NCBI GenBank assembly: GCA_963820415.1
Contig: CAWFZT010000008.1
Coordinates: forward strand, 434,001 to 498,000
From: CAWFZT01 sp963820415
GTDB taxonomy: Bacteria > Chloroflexota > Anaerolineae > Anaerolineales > Anaerolineaceae
DNA length: 64,000 nt
Reading direction: 5' to 3'
The notes below the pieces were generated by a model. It saw nothing but the letters and a program-made list of their open reading frames with translations. It was not told the origin of the DNA and made no database searches. Positions 8,167-16,746 of the stretch are shown here, piece by piece. A program made the position numbers and the translations under genes. Numbering within the stretch: the first letter of the stretch is position 1; every line of letters starts with the position of its first letter.

Positions 8167-9503
8167 CGCGAGGTGGTCGAAGTAGCTAATCTTTCCGCCG
8201 CCGCCTGGGCGGCCTGTACAGGATCAGTTTGACGTTTGATTACCTGGAGGGTGGCATCGGCCAGCACCGGTCCCAGGCTGGAGGTCAGGTCATTATTCGG
8301 GCGGAGCTGGGCCGAAAGCACGATCTGGCTGAGCAAGGACTGGATGCTCTGGTTAGGCCACATCGCCAGGGCGGTTGGACGAGTGGGCAGGTAGCCTGCC
8401 GCAGCCGTCCAATTGGCCAGGAAATCGCCCTGCGCCAGGTATTCCGCCAGGTGCACCGCCAGGGCGCGTCGTTCGGGCTCCGGATCTGAAAGAGCCCATA
8501 ACCAGGAGGTCGCCAGCGACAGATGGTTCGGTCCCAGGGATGGCAAACCCATCGCAGAGCTGTCAGCCGGCAATTCGGCCAGGTAATGGGAGCTCCAGGT
8601 CACCAGCCACTGGGCGCTTTGCTCGTGGTAGGCCTGCCAGGCCTGGCCATCAGTCTGATATTCCGCCAGCCAGGCCGGGAAAACGCCCTGCTTGCTGCCA
8701 TCCGAATACAATTTTAGCACCTGCGCCAGGATTTCTGGCTGTAAAACCGGTCGTCCTTGCGCATCAGCGACCGTGCCTCCCAGGGCCTGATAAAGATCGA
8801 GAGTCAACAGCGCCTGGGGATCGGCTGCCGGTATGGCGACCGGCTGGCCCTGGCGCAGGATGCCGGCCCACTCATCCGTGGGCTGGTTCACGTGCCCCGT
8901 GCGGTAGACCAGTAGCAGGGCATCCCCGGCAAAAGGCAGGCCGAAGGTGCTGCCCTGGATCAGGGCTGCCTGGCGCGCATAAATGTACCAATCGATGTCG
9001 TCGATGGATGTGCTCAACAAGCTGTCCAGGGGAAAAATCAACCCTTTAAGCGCCGCCGTTTCCAGGTCGGAGCGCGAAAAAGCGATCAAAGAGGGCAGTG
9101 CCGAAGGCGCCGCTGCGCTGGCAGCCGACAGGGTTTCCAACAGGCTGCCGGGGCCTGAAGCAGCCTTGATGCGTACCTGGACCTCCACGCCGGGATTCTG
9201 GTCCATAAAGGAATTCAGCCGGTCCGTAAGCAGTTTTGCCGCAGGCCCGGTTCCGGAAGGATCAAACTGGGGCGGCAGCCAGAGGGTGATAACCTGGGGT
9301 CCCACGGCAGCCGCTGTAGCAGCCTTGGTCCGCGCAGGAACCGGCGCGGTGGGTAAAGATTGAGTGGCCCTCTGGACCCGGCTGGTCGGGCTGGGTACAG
9401 TATCCAGAAAAGGCAGTCGAGGCAGGCTGCTGCATCCGGCCAGCAGCAACGCCGCCGCCAGCCAGCTCGTCAAAGCAGCCCGCAGTCGCCTGGAAATTCT
9501 CAT
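8163..9503 (-). CDS. Extracellular solute-binding lipoprotein (family 1-like)
   Basis: 446 residues. A signal peptide with lipobox LLAGCSS (Cys about 24) is followed by a Thr/Pro-rich spacer, then a two-lobed binding-protein body: 'VITLWLPPQFDPSG', 'FSRSDLETAALKGLIFPLDSLL' and 'FGLPFAGDALLLVYRTG', all familiar from sugar-type (family 1) solute-binding proteins. It would be anchored outside the membrane. No permease or ATPase gene lies nearby, so it may feed a transporter elsewhere or have a non-transport role. ATGA overlaps join it to the M42 peptidase gene before it and the small membrane protein after it. Confidence 0.7.
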   Translation of the reverse strand: MRISRRLRAALTSWLAAALLLAGCSSLPRLPFLDTVPSPTSRVQRATQSLPTAPVPARTKAATAAAVGPQVITLWLPPQFDPSGTGPAAKLLTDRLNSFMDQNPGVEVQVRIKAASGPGSLLETLSAASAAAPSALPSLIAFSRSDLETAALKGLIFPLDSLLSTSIDDIDWYIYARQAALIQGSTFGLPFAGDALLLVYRTGHVNQPTDEWAGILRQGQPVAIPAADPQALLTLDLYQALGGTVADAQGRPVLQPEILAQVLKLYSDGSKQGVFPAWLAEYQTDGQAWQAYHEQSAQWLVTWSSHYLAELPADSSAMGLPSLGPNHLSLATSWLWALSDPEPERRALAVHLAEYLAQGDFLANWTAAAGYLPTRPTALAMWPNQSIQSLLSQIVLSAQLRPNNDLTSSLGPVLADATLQVIKRQTDPVQAAQAAAERLATSTTSR

Positions 9504-10498
9504 ACGAGTAGGATGGGCTGTTCTAGCACCTTTACCAGCAGCGCTACTGCATTCTGCACATCCCGGTAATCCACCATCTCAGACGGGCTGTGCACGTAGC
9601 GGCAGGGGATCGAGATGCAGCTTACCGGCACACCAGCCCGGGCAAGCTGGATCGAGCGCGCATCAGTGGTGCCGCCTTCCAATACTTCGAGCTGGTAAGG
9701 GATGCCGGCTTTCTCGGCCGTATCGGACAGCCAGCGCACCAGGCGCGGGTCGGACAGCATACCGCCATCCCGCACCTTAACTGTCGGGCCCTTGCCCAGG
9801 CTGACATCCATCTTTACTCCCTTGGGGGTGTCGCCAGTCAAAGTGACGTCCACCGATAGGCCCAGGTCGGGGTCGATGGCGTAAGAAGAGGTAATTGCCC
9901 CACGCGTGCCGACCTCTTCTTGGACGCTGAAGACGAAATAAACCTCGTGCGGGGTATCTTTGAGCCGCTTGAGCGCCTCAATCTGCACCGCCACGCTGAT
10001 GCGGTCGTCCATAGCCTTAGAGACCAGGCGGTCGCCCAGATCCAGGAAGGGGCGGTCGAAAGCCGCCACGTCGCCCACGCGCACCTTACAATCGGCCCGG
10101 CTGGAGGCGCCCACATCAACGTAGAGGCGGTCGAACGAGGGCATCTTGTCCAACGCCTCCATCCGTTCGCTGTTGATCGTCCCCATGGCGCCGTTGATGA
10201 AGCGCACCCGGCCGCCCACGCAAGTGATCGGGCGGGCCCCGCCGATCGGGATAAAACGCACGAAACCGTTCTCGTCTACGTGCGTGGCAATCAACCCAAT
10301 CTCATCCATGTGCGCAGAGAGCATGACCCGCATCCCGCCGGGTGATTTTATTCCTTTGCGAGCGATCAGGTTACCCAGCGGGTCTACCCGGATTTCATCG
10401 GCATAGGGCTTGATCTCGGCGGTAATCAGCTCACGCACGGCATCTTCGTATCCGGAAGGGCCAAAACTCTCTACCAACTTTTGGATCAACGCTTTCAT
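9500..10498 (-). CDS. M42-family metallopeptidase (deblocking/glutamyl aminopeptidase type), copy 3 of the tandem set
   Basis: 332 residues. The dinuclear metal site is complete: SAHMDEIG (His/Asp), a bridging Asp in KAMDDRISV, the catalytic-base pair in VFSVQEEVGTRG, an Asp ligand in LSVDVTLTGD and a final His in RYVHSPSEMVD. The 'GGTTDARSIQ' segment is also typical. M42 enzymes form TET-like dodecamers that trim peptides in the cytoplasm. It follows two paralogues on the same strand. ATG at 10498 is preceded by aggagtaat. Confidence 0.88.
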   Translation of the reverse strand: MKALIQKLVESFGPSGYEDAVRELITAEIKPYADEIRVDPLGNLIARKGIKSPGGMRVMLSAHMDEIGLIATHVDENGFVRFIPIGGARPITCVGGRVRFINGAMGTINSERMEALDKMPSFDRLYVDVGASSRADCKVRVGDVAAFDRPFLDLGDRLVSKAMDDRISVAVQIEALKRLKDTPHEVYFVFSVQEEVGTRGAITSSYAIDPDLGLSVDVTLTGDTPKGVKMDVSLGKGPTVKVRDGGMLSDPRLVRWLSDTAEKAGIPYQLEVLEGGTTDARSIQLARAGVPVSCISIPCRYVHSPSEMVDYRDVQNAVALLVKVLEQPILLV

Positions 10499-10551
10499 GG
10501 ATTACTCCTGTTTGTTCTTAGACTTAGAAATTAATCTCAATTCCAGGATGG

Positions 10552-11634
10552 CTACCGCTTGAGAATTTCCGGCTTGATCCTGACCAGGGCAGCATACAGC
10601 AGGGCCAGCGTGTTTTGCCAGTCCGCCAGTCGGCACAACAATACCGGCGTATGGGCGTAGCGACCCGGGATGGAGACGGATACACTGGGGATGCCGGCGC
10701 GCTGGCGGTGAATAGCCCCGGCGTCGGTGCCCCCGCTGCCCGGCTGGCGGAACTGGTAGGGGATACCCAGGTCGTCTCCCGTATCCGCCAGGAGGCGAAT
10801 CAGGCGCGGGTCAGCCAGCGTGCCCGCATCCTGGATATAGATTGCCGGCCCCGCACCCAGGCGGGTGTTGTAAAAGGCGTTTTCCGAGCCATCCCAAACC
10901 GGCAGGTCGTTAGCAGGCGTGCTGTCGATCACAATCGCCAGGTCCGGATTGAAGGCGTAGGCCGCCACGCCCGCCCCGCGGGCGCCTATCTCTTCCTGGA
11001 CAGTAAAGGCCGCCAGCAGCTCTACATTTTCGGGGGCGTGTTTGACCAGCTCGATCAAGGTGGCCACCCCCAGGCGGTTGTCCAGGGCTTTGCCGCGCAG
11101 GCTGGGGCCAACCTGCTCAAAGCGCGTGGCGTAGCAGGCCCGGTCGCCCACTTTGACCTTGTTCTTGCCGCCCAGGCCCACATCCATTCGCAAGGCGTCC
11201 AGGGGGATCTTGCGCTCGGTCTCGCCCTCTTCGGTCAGGTGGATCGGCTTGGCGCCGATTACCGCCGGGACGTGCTCTTTGCCGACCAGCACCGGCTTGC
11301 CAACCAGGGTGCGCACATCGATTCCGCCGACCACGTCGAAGGAAAAAGTCCCGTTGTCGTCGCTGTCGACCAGCATGAAGCCCACCTCATCCATGTGGGC
11401 CGCCATCATCACACGCAAAGGCTGCTCGACCCTGGCTTTGCGGGTGGCCAGCACGTTGCCCAACGCATCGACTTTGATTTCGCCGGCTACCGGCTTCAAT
11501 TGTTCAAGGACAATCGCCCGTACCTCGGCCTCTTCCCCTGAAACACCACTGGCATTGGATAATCGCTCTAAGAGAGCTATTTGTTCAGCGCCGATCTGCG
11601 GCGCTATCTGCAGGATTTCGTTTTCGTTACCCAT
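10552..11634 (-). CDS. M42-family metallopeptidase, copy 2 of the tandem set
   Basis: 360 residues, with the same metal-ligand series: AAHMDEVGFM, KALDNRLGVATL, FTVQEEIGARGAG, IVIDSTPAND and GRYAHTPVLL, plus GGTDAGAIH near the end. Compared with its downstream neighbour it has Asn in place of the second Asp of the DDR motif (LDNR), which is also common in the family. It lies three bases after the next paralogue (11638-12702) and 53 bases before copy 3. Divergence among the three suggests an old duplication with different substrate choice, since TET peptidases differ by S1-pocket residues. Confidence 0.88.
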   Translation of the reverse strand: MGNENEILQIAPQIGAEQIALLERLSNASGVSGEEAEVRAIVLEQLKPVAGEIKVDALGNVLATRKARVEQPLRVMMAAHMDEVGFMLVDSDDNGTFSFDVVGGIDVRTLVGKPVLVGKEHVPAVIGAKPIHLTEEGETERKIPLDALRMDVGLGGKNKVKVGDRACYATRFEQVGPSLRGKALDNRLGVATLIELVKHAPENVELLAAFTVQEEIGARGAGVAAYAFNPDLAIVIDSTPANDLPVWDGSENAFYNTRLGAGPAIYIQDAGTLADPRLIRLLADTGDDLGIPYQFRQPGSGGTDAGAIHRQRAGIPSVSVSIPGRYAHTPVLLCRLADWQNTLALLYAALVRIKPEILKR

Positions 11635-11637
11635 TGG

Positions 11638-12702
11638 CTATTCGTCCCAACAAATCTGTTTGACAAAATCTGGTTCAAGGCTGGCGATAAATTCAGCCAT
11701 GAGGTGGCCCGTCCGGGAAATATCCTTCAGACAGACCACTTCAACCGGGGTGTGCATATAGCGCAGCGGGATACCCAGCAGGGCGCAGGGAATCCCCTCA
11801 GCCACAATTTGCATCCCCACGGCGTCTGTCCCGGAATTGCGCGGCATCGCTTCAAACTGGTGAGGAATATCCAGTCGCTCGGCCAGGTTTTTCAAGGCTT
11901 TGTGGATTGCCGGATGAATGTTCGGACCCCAACCAATCGTTGGCCCTTTATCCATAGGAAAAGCATGGTGATCGCTGCTCCCCGGGCCTTTAGCAAAGGT
12001 CACGTCCACCGCCACGGCAATATCCGGGCGAATCTCGAAAGGAGAAGTGAGCGCCCCGCCCAATGTTTTCTCTTCCTGGGTCGACGCCACCGCCCACACG
12101 TCCCAGGCATGCTGCATGTGCTGTAGCTCCTGCAGGCACAGAGTCAGCGCAGCGACCGACGCCCGGTCATCCAGCGAGTGCCCGGCCAGCGCCCCGCCTT
12201 CCAGCTCAATCGGACAGCTGGCAAAAGAAACCAGGTCCCCCGGGCGCACCAACTTCGTCACTTCTTCCGGCAGCAGCCCGGTATCGACAAACAGGTACTC
12301 CATTTTGACCGGGACGCCCTGTTGTTCAGGTGGAAGCAGGCGATCCGACGGCTGGACGACAATCGCCGGCAGATCACGCCGCCCGTGCACGGTGACTAAC
12401 TGCCCGGGCAGGATGCGCGGATCGATTCTGCCAACTTCGGTCACCCGCAGGAAGCCATCCACAAGGGTCGTCACCATCAAGCCGATGGCATCCATGTGGG
12501 CCGAAAACAAGATGCGTGGCCGTGGATCGGGTCCACGGCCACGTTTCAGCCCATGCAGGCTGCCCAGCCGGCTGACTGAGATTTCGTCGACCAGGGGACG
12601 CCAGGCCTCGGCGATCACCTGGCGGGCAGGCTCTTCGTAAGCCGACAGCCCGGGCAGGCTAAGCAATTGTTTGAGAAATGGGATTAGTTCAATCATCCGC
12701 AA
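11638..12702 (-). CDS. M42-family metallopeptidase, copy 1 of the tandem set
   Basis: 354 residues. Motifs: SAHMDAIGLM, HSLDDRASVAAL, VASTQEEKTLGGA, VAVDVTFAKG and LRYMHTPVEVV. The catalytic Glu pair is kept, but the following Gly-x-Arg/Lys-Gly turn is altered (EEKTLGGA in place of EEVGTRGA), making this the most divergent of the three paralogues and possibly different in specificity. It is the first peptidase gene read on this strand, after the Thr/Pro-rich protein. Cytoplasmic aminopeptidase role inferred from family. Confidence 0.86.
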   Translation of the reverse strand: MRMIELIPFLKQLLSLPGLSAYEEPARQVIAEAWRPLVDEISVSRLGSLHGLKRGRGPDPRPRILFSAHMDAIGLMVTTLVDGFLRVTEVGRIDPRILPGQLVTVHGRRDLPAIVVQPSDRLLPPEQQGVPVKMEYLFVDTGLLPEEVTKLVRPGDLVSFASCPIELEGGALAGHSLDDRASVAALTLCLQELQHMQHAWDVWAVASTQEEKTLGGALTSPFEIRPDIAVAVDVTFAKGPGSSDHHAFPMDKGPTIGWGPNIHPAIHKALKNLAERLDIPHQFEAMPRNSGTDAVGMQIVAEGIPCALLGIPLRYMHTPVEVVCLKDISRTGHLMAEFIASLEPDFVKQICWDE

Positions 12703-12717
12703 AAGATTCCTGTGACT

Positions 12718-13200
12718 CTAGGGGTTAGGGGTGTCTGTGATCGTTGCTGGTGGCAGCGGGGTTACCGAATTGGTGACCGTCGGCGGGACGGGTGTATCCG
12801 AAGGCAGCGGGGTGGAAGAAGGCGTGCGGGTGGCAGTGGGCGCATGAGTGGAGGATGGCAAAGGTGTATCGGTGGGGGTGCGGGAAGCCGTCCGTGTGGG
12901 AGTTATGAAACGCGTACGTGTGACGGTGGGCGTAAAGGTGTCGGTGGTGGTGCCCGTCTGAGAGGGAGTAAGCGTAATGGTCGGAGATACCGTCCCGGTG
13001 ACCGAGGGCTGGTTCGTGGGAGTCAGGGTGAGCGTGGGGGTGGGTGTATCGGTGCCTTTTTTCAACTGCGCCTGCGCTTTTTGGAGGACAGAATACCCCA
13101 GACAATAGCACGGCAGGGTGGCCAGGATGATCACCACCAGTATCGTCCGGATGCCAGCGCGTTGATCAGGCCGGGGTATCAAGTAGTTCTCCTCTCTCAT
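12718..13200 (-). CDS. Membrane-anchored Thr/Pro-rich low-complexity protein
   Basis: 160 residues, no recognised domain. Residues about 15-45 include one hydrophobic helix (TILVVIILATLPCYCLGYSV). The remainder is almost entirely Thr, Pro and Ser in imperfect TPTxTLTPT-type units, predicted extracytoplasmic and disordered. Such linkers are common in secreted Anaerolineae proteins and are likely glycosylated stalks (inference). The coding DNA is correspondingly repetitive. Other frames through here are artefacts of that repetition. It lies between the chelatase VWA gene and the peptidases. Confidence 0.55.
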   Translation of the reverse strand: MREENYLIPRPDQRAGIRTILVVIILATLPCYCLGYSVLQKAQAQLKKGTDTPTPTLTLTPTNQPSVTGTVSPTITLTPSQTGTTTDTFTPTVTRTRFITPTRTASRTPTDTPLPSSTHAPTATRTPSSTPLPSDTPVPPTVTNSVTPLPPATITDTPNP

Positions 13201-13248
13201 TCCATGATATCACCAGCCGAAATGGCTGGCAAGTGGAGGGAGACCACA

Positions 13249-14181
13249 TCAAAAACTTGCCGGGGTTGCGGCATTAACCTGACGCATTTCCTGGCGCACG
13301 GCCATGTACAGGTTTTCGGCCTTCAATTCCGTGATGGTGTAGCAGGGCGCCTCCAGGTTATCCGCCAGGGATTGGGCCAGCCCCTGGTCGAAAGCGGCAT
13401 GTTCCATATTAATCACCACGCTGTGGACGTGCTCCTCAGCAATCAGGCAGGCCACCTGCTTGGCTTCTTCCAACGGCGGGAGCTGCCCCATGGATACATT
13501 CCCGGCCCCGTCGGTCAGCACGATCAGCAGTGGCATGACGTCCGGGTGAAGGACGTGCTCCTTTTGCAGCACGTCGTGGGCCATCTGCAAGCCTGCGGAA
13601 AGGGGCGTCTTCCCACCCACAGGGATTTCTGCCAGGGCGCGCTGGGCCAGGAAGATCGAGCTGGTCGGAGGCATTACCAGGGTGGCGCGGTCCTTCTGGA
13701 AAACGACCAGCCCGACCCGGTCACGGCGCTGGTAAGCATCCGTCAGCAGGGAAAGGATGGCGCCCTTGGTGGCTGCCATGCGCTCGGCCACCGCCATCGA
13801 CCAGGAGGCATCCACCAGGAAGAGCACCAGGTTGGCCGCCCGGCGCACACGCACCTTGCGCATATAATCACTGGGGTGCACAGCAAACGCCACGCGTTTG
13901 CGCTGCTCGTGGCGCTCCTTCTGGAAAGGCGCCGCGGCCCGTAAAGTGGCGTCGAAGGCCAGGTCTTCAGCCTTGCCAGGGGTAGGGCGCGCCTGAATAT
14001 ATCGCCCGCGCTTGCGGTCGGTGCGGGTGCGCGACCGGCGGCCCGAAGAGCGGCGCATGATCTGATCCAGTGGAGTATCCAGGCGGCGCGGCGCGAACTT
14101 CTCACCTACCCGCGCCTTTTGGCCGCCTTCCCACCAGCGCGAGTTGCGGTCATCGAAGACATTCTGCTGCGAGTGCTCCAC
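13249..14181 (-). CDS. VWA-domain chelatase subunit (ChlD/BchD C-terminal type)
   Basis: 310 residues from GTG at 14181. The von Willebrand A domain occupies roughly residues 110-300, with the MIDAS motif as DASWSM (Gly replaced by Trp in the usual DxSGS/DASGSM), then 'KGAILSLLTDAYQRRDRVGLVVF', 'TPLSAGLQMA' and 'LTDGAGN'. This arrangement is that of the D subunit of Mg/Co chelatases, which docks the AAA hexamer onto the metal-inserting subunit. The N-terminal 100 residues are basic and Arg-rich. The frame is open upstream through the acidic, Pro-containing sequence linking it to the AAA gene at 14219-15325, so both may once have been one fused protein. Confidence 0.8.
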   Translation of the reverse strand: MEHSQQNVFDDRNSRWWEGGQKARVGEKFAPRRLDTPLDQIMRRSSGRRSRTRTDRKRGRYIQARPTPGKAEDLAFDATLRAAAPFQKERHEQRKRVAFAVHPSDYMRKVRVRRAANLVLFLVDASWSMAVAERMAATKGAILSLLTDAYQRRDRVGLVVFQKDRATLVMPPTSSIFLAQRALAEIPVGGKTPLSAGLQMAHDVLQKEHVLHPDVMPLLIVLTDGAGNVSMGQLPPLEEAKQVACLIAEEHVHSVVINMEHAAFDQGLAQSLADNLEAPCYTITELKAENLYMAVRQEMRQVNAATPASF

Positions 14182-14218
14182 CTGTCCCTGGGGAGGCTGC
14201 TCCTCAGTACTCTCACCC

Positions 14219-15325
14219 TCACTTATTTTTTTTTTGAGAAGAGGTTTTGGCCTCTCCAGTCTCTTCGGTTATTTCGGTCTGATCCCCAGGAGAGTTTTGC
14301 CCCTGAAGCTGCTCGATGCGTTCCTGCAGCTCCTCCATGCCCATCTCAGACTGTTGGAAAGGACCCCGTTTAAGACGGTGTGGGAGGGCCAGCTCAGCCG
14401 CCAGGGCAATGTCGCGGTCGTTGATCAGCGTGCGCCCTTCCAGGGCGGCCTGAGCGCGGGCAGCTTTGAGAATGACCAGGTCAGCGCGGTGCCCATCTAC
14501 GTTCAATGAGGCGGTCAGGGCGGCAATCGAAAGCAGGTCACGCCTTGAATAGGTGACCTTATCCACCAACTGGCGTGCCCGCTCGATCTGGTGCGAAATT
14601 TCCTCTTCTTTCGCCAGCCAACTGCCGCGGAAGCTTTCAGCATCCGCTTCGAAAGCCAGGTTGCGCTCCATAATTAAGACCCGCTCGCGCGGATCGCGAA
14701 TTCCGAAAATATCCACCGACAAAGCGAAACGATCGAGAAGCTGCGGGCGCAGGTCGCCTTCCTCAGGGTTCATCGTCCCCACCAGGATAAAGCGCGCCGG
14801 GTGAGAAAAGGAAATGCCCTCGCGTTCGACGATGTTCATGCCCATGGCAGCCGAATCGAGCAGCACGTCCACCACGTGGTCGTCCAGCAGGTTGACTTCG
14901 TCGATGTAGAGCAGTCCACGGTTAGCAGCCGCCAGCACGCCGGGCTCGAAGTGGCGTTCGCCCTTCTGAATGGCCTTTTCAATGTCCAGCGTACCGACCA
15001 CGCGGTCTTCCGTAGCCGATACCGGTAAATTTACGAAGGCGGTCGTGCGGTTGGCAATCGGCAGGCTCTCGCCGCGCCCCACGCGCTCACGGCATTCTGT
15101 GCACCAGGTCGCCGGGGTATCCGGGTCGCAACAGAATCGGCAGTCGCTGACCACGCGTACGCTCGGCAGCAGGGCTGCCAGGGCGCGGGCGGCAGTTGAT
15201 TTAGCGGTGCCACGCTCGCCGCGGATCAGCACCCCGCCAATGCGCGGGTCGACTGCATTGAGAACCAGGGCTCGGCGCATGCGCTCCTGACCGACGATTG
15301 CTGTAAATGGATAGATGAAGGGCAT
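14219..15325 (-). CDS. AAA+ chelatase ATPase subunit (ChlI/BchI/CobN-associated type)
   Basis: 368 residues. 'PFTAIVGQERMRRALVLNAVDPRIGGVLIRGERGTAKSTAARALAALLP' spans the N-terminal strand and Walker A. Walker B is LLYIDEVNLL, and the arginine-finger region is 'RFILVGTMNPEEGDLRPQLLDRFALSV'. A Cys-rich insert near residues 60-80 (CRFCCDPDTPATWCTEC) is typical of the fused 'putative cobaltochelatase' group rather than plain BchI. It powers metal insertion into a tetrapyrrole. The last codons sit on an A10 run; one base fewer would fuse it to the VWA gene, giving about 690 residues, the size of known ChlI-ChlD fusions. A UroD-like gene diverges from it. Confidence 0.85.
   Translation of the reverse strand: MPFIYPFTAIVGQERMRRALVLNAVDPRIGGVLIRGERGTAKSTAARALAALLPSVRVVSDCRFCCDPDTPATWCTECRERVGRGESLPIANRTTAFVNLPVSATEDRVVGTLDIEKAIQKGERHFEPGVLAAANRGLLYIDEVNLLDDHVVDVLLDSAAMGMNIVEREGISFSHPARFILVGTMNPEEGDLRPQLLDRFALSVDIFGIRDPRERVLIMERNLAFEADAESFRGSWLAKEEEISHQIERARQLVDKVTYSRRDLLSIAALTASLNVDGHRADLVILKAARAQAALEGRTLINDRDIALAAELALPHRLKRGPFQQSEMGMEELQERIEQLQGQNSPGDQTEITEETGEAKTSSQKKNK
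14226..14235 (-). other. A10 homopolymer at the chelatase AAA/VWA junction (possible slippage or indel site)
   Basis: On the coding strand ten A residues read CAA AAA AAA AAT AAG TGA and terminate the AAA subunit. With one A fewer, the frame continues without a stop through an acidic, Pro/Gln-rich linker into the VWA subunit. This could be a sequencing indel, a phase-variable tract or a transcriptional-slippage site. Confidence 0.5.
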
Positions 15326-15500
15326 AAAAGATCGAGTTTCCTTATTATCGCCAGGTTGGTTGCCATGTTAGTTTACCACCAGACAAGCCGTGCGGCAACC
15401 TGATTTTTAACATTGATACTTTATAATTACCCAGCCGGGTATTTGGCTGTAAATATCATCGGGAATGGCTCTTTCCCTTCTTTCTTTCTTTCGTTCTTTC

Positions 15501-15536
15501 CCTTTGTGTTCTTTGTGCCCTTTGTGTCCTTTGAGG
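15501..15536 (+). repeat. CTTTGTG(N)2-4 short tandem repeat
   Basis: Units of CTTTGTG separated by a few bases (ctttgtgtt, ctttgtgcc, ctttgtgtcc) occur just upstream of the UroD-like gene. Very similar strings recur at about 18724-18750 and 21027-21053 in both copies of the direct repeat. Dispersed CTTTGTGNTCTTTGTGG strings are seen in many bacterial intergenic regions; function unknown. Confidence 0.45.
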
Positions 15537-15561
15537 AAAAACTTTTACAGGAGAAATAATA

Positions 15562-16737
15562 ATGCCTATCTCTCCACGCGAACGTATGCTTTCCGCCATT
15601 GCCTGCCAGGAACCTGATCACGTCCCGTGCAGTTTCATGCTCTTCCACCTGATGAAACCGGGCAGCCGGGATTACCAGGAATTCGTCGAAAGGCAGGTGG
15701 CGTTGGGCCTGGACACCTATGTCCAGGTGCCGCCGCGCCCACCCGCTGTGGATAACGACTGGTACGACCTGCACGGCCTGCCGGTGTCCTTCGACCCGCG
15801 TGTCACCACCCAGGAATGGGTCGAAGAACGGGCGGGCGAGCGCCACCCCACCCTGGTCAAGCAGTACCACACCCCCGCAGGAACGTTACAGGTTGAAGTT
15901 GCGCGGGATGAGGATTGGAAATGGGGCAACCACGTGCCGCTGTTCAACGATTACCTGGAGACCCGCTCGAAGAAATTCCTGGTCACCGAAGAAAAGGACC
16001 TGGAGGCCTTCCAATACCTGCTGGCGCCCCCCACCAACCAGGCGGTGCAGGCCTTCCGGGAAGACGCCCGCCAGTGTAAAGACCTGGCCGCTAAACACGG
16101 GCTGCCGCTGGCCGGCGGCTGGGGGGTCGGGGCGGATATGCTGGGCTGGATCCACGGTTTGGAGCGCATGGTCTACACGTCTGTCGACCAGCCGGAATTG
16201 CTGGAAAAGCTGCTCGGCATGATCGCCGACTGGAACCGGGCCCGCATGGAGCTGATCTTAAGCGCCGGCGTCGACCTGTTCCTCAAACGCGCCTGGTACG
16301 AGAACTGCGATTTCTGGTCGCCGCGCACCTACCGCAAATTCATCCTGCCGATTCTGGAAGAAGACGTGCGCCTGGCGCACCAGGCCGGGGTCAAGTTTGC
16401 CTACATCATCACCTCGAACTGCATGCCCCTGCTGGAGATGATCGCCGAGACCGGGGTGGACGTCATCGTGGGCGTCGATCCGCACGCCTGGGACATGTCC
16501 GTGGCCAAGCAGAAGCTGCAAGGCAAAGTATGCCTGTGGGGCGGGGTGAACGGCCACCTGACCATGGAAATGGGCACCGAGGAGCAGGTGCGCGCCGAAG
16601 TGCGCCAAGCCCTGCGCGTGCTGGCGCCCGGCGGCGGGTTCATCCTCTCCCCGGTGGATAACGTGCGTGAGGATACCCCCCAGGCGCGCCGCAACGTCGG
16701 CGTGCTGCTGGATGAATGGAAGAAAAGCTTCGCCTGA
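15562..16737 (+). CDS. Uroporphyrinogen decarboxylase-like (URO-D) methyltransferase family protein
   Basis: 391 residues with a good ribosome site (aggagaaataat). N-terminal 'SPRERMLSAIACQEPDHVPC' and the later 'DNDWYDLHGLPV', 'FILPILEEDVRLAHQAGVKFAYIITSNC', 'LWGGVNGHLTMEMGTEEQV' and 'GGGFILSPVDNV' are hallmarks of the UroD superfamily's TIM-barrel. The arrangement resembles the MtaA/CmuA and corrinoid-methyltransferase branch more than true HemE. The conserved His/Cys zinc site of methyltransferases can be suggested (Cys in ITSNC) but not proved. It sits beside adenosine deaminase and opposite the chelatase, consistent with tetrapyrrole or one-carbon metabolism. Confidence 0.75.
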   Translation: MPISPRERMLSAIACQEPDHVPCSFMLFHLMKPGSRDYQEFVERQVALGLDTYVQVPPRPPAVDNDWYDLHGLPVSFDPRVTTQEWVEERAGERHPTLVKQYHTPAGTLQVEVARDEDWKWGNHVPLFNDYLETRSKKFLVTEEKDLEAFQYLLAPPTNQAVQAFREDARQCKDLAAKHGLPLAGGWGVGADMLGWIHGLERMVYTSVDQPELLEKLLGMIADWNRARMELILSAGVDLFLKRAWYENCDFWSPRTYRKFILPILEEDVRLAHQAGVKFAYIITSNCMPLLEMIAETGVDVIVGVDPHAWDMSVAKQKLQGKVCLWGGVNGHLTMEMGTEEQVRAEVRQALRVLAPGGGFILSPVDNVREDTPQARRNVGVLLDEWKKSFA

Positions 16738-16746
16738 GATAAATCC

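Noticed and set aside
12718..13200. Tandem DNA repeats as a CRISPR array or minisatellite
   Set aside because: The repetition follows TPT-type codons in a coding frame and has no conserved repeat/spacer pattern.
14226..14235. A programmed ribosomal frameshift with a classical slippery heptamer
   Set aside because: The tract is a simple A10 and needs +1, not -1, to fuse the proteins. A sequencing or slippage explanation fits better than a standard programmed -1 site, so no such signal is claimed.
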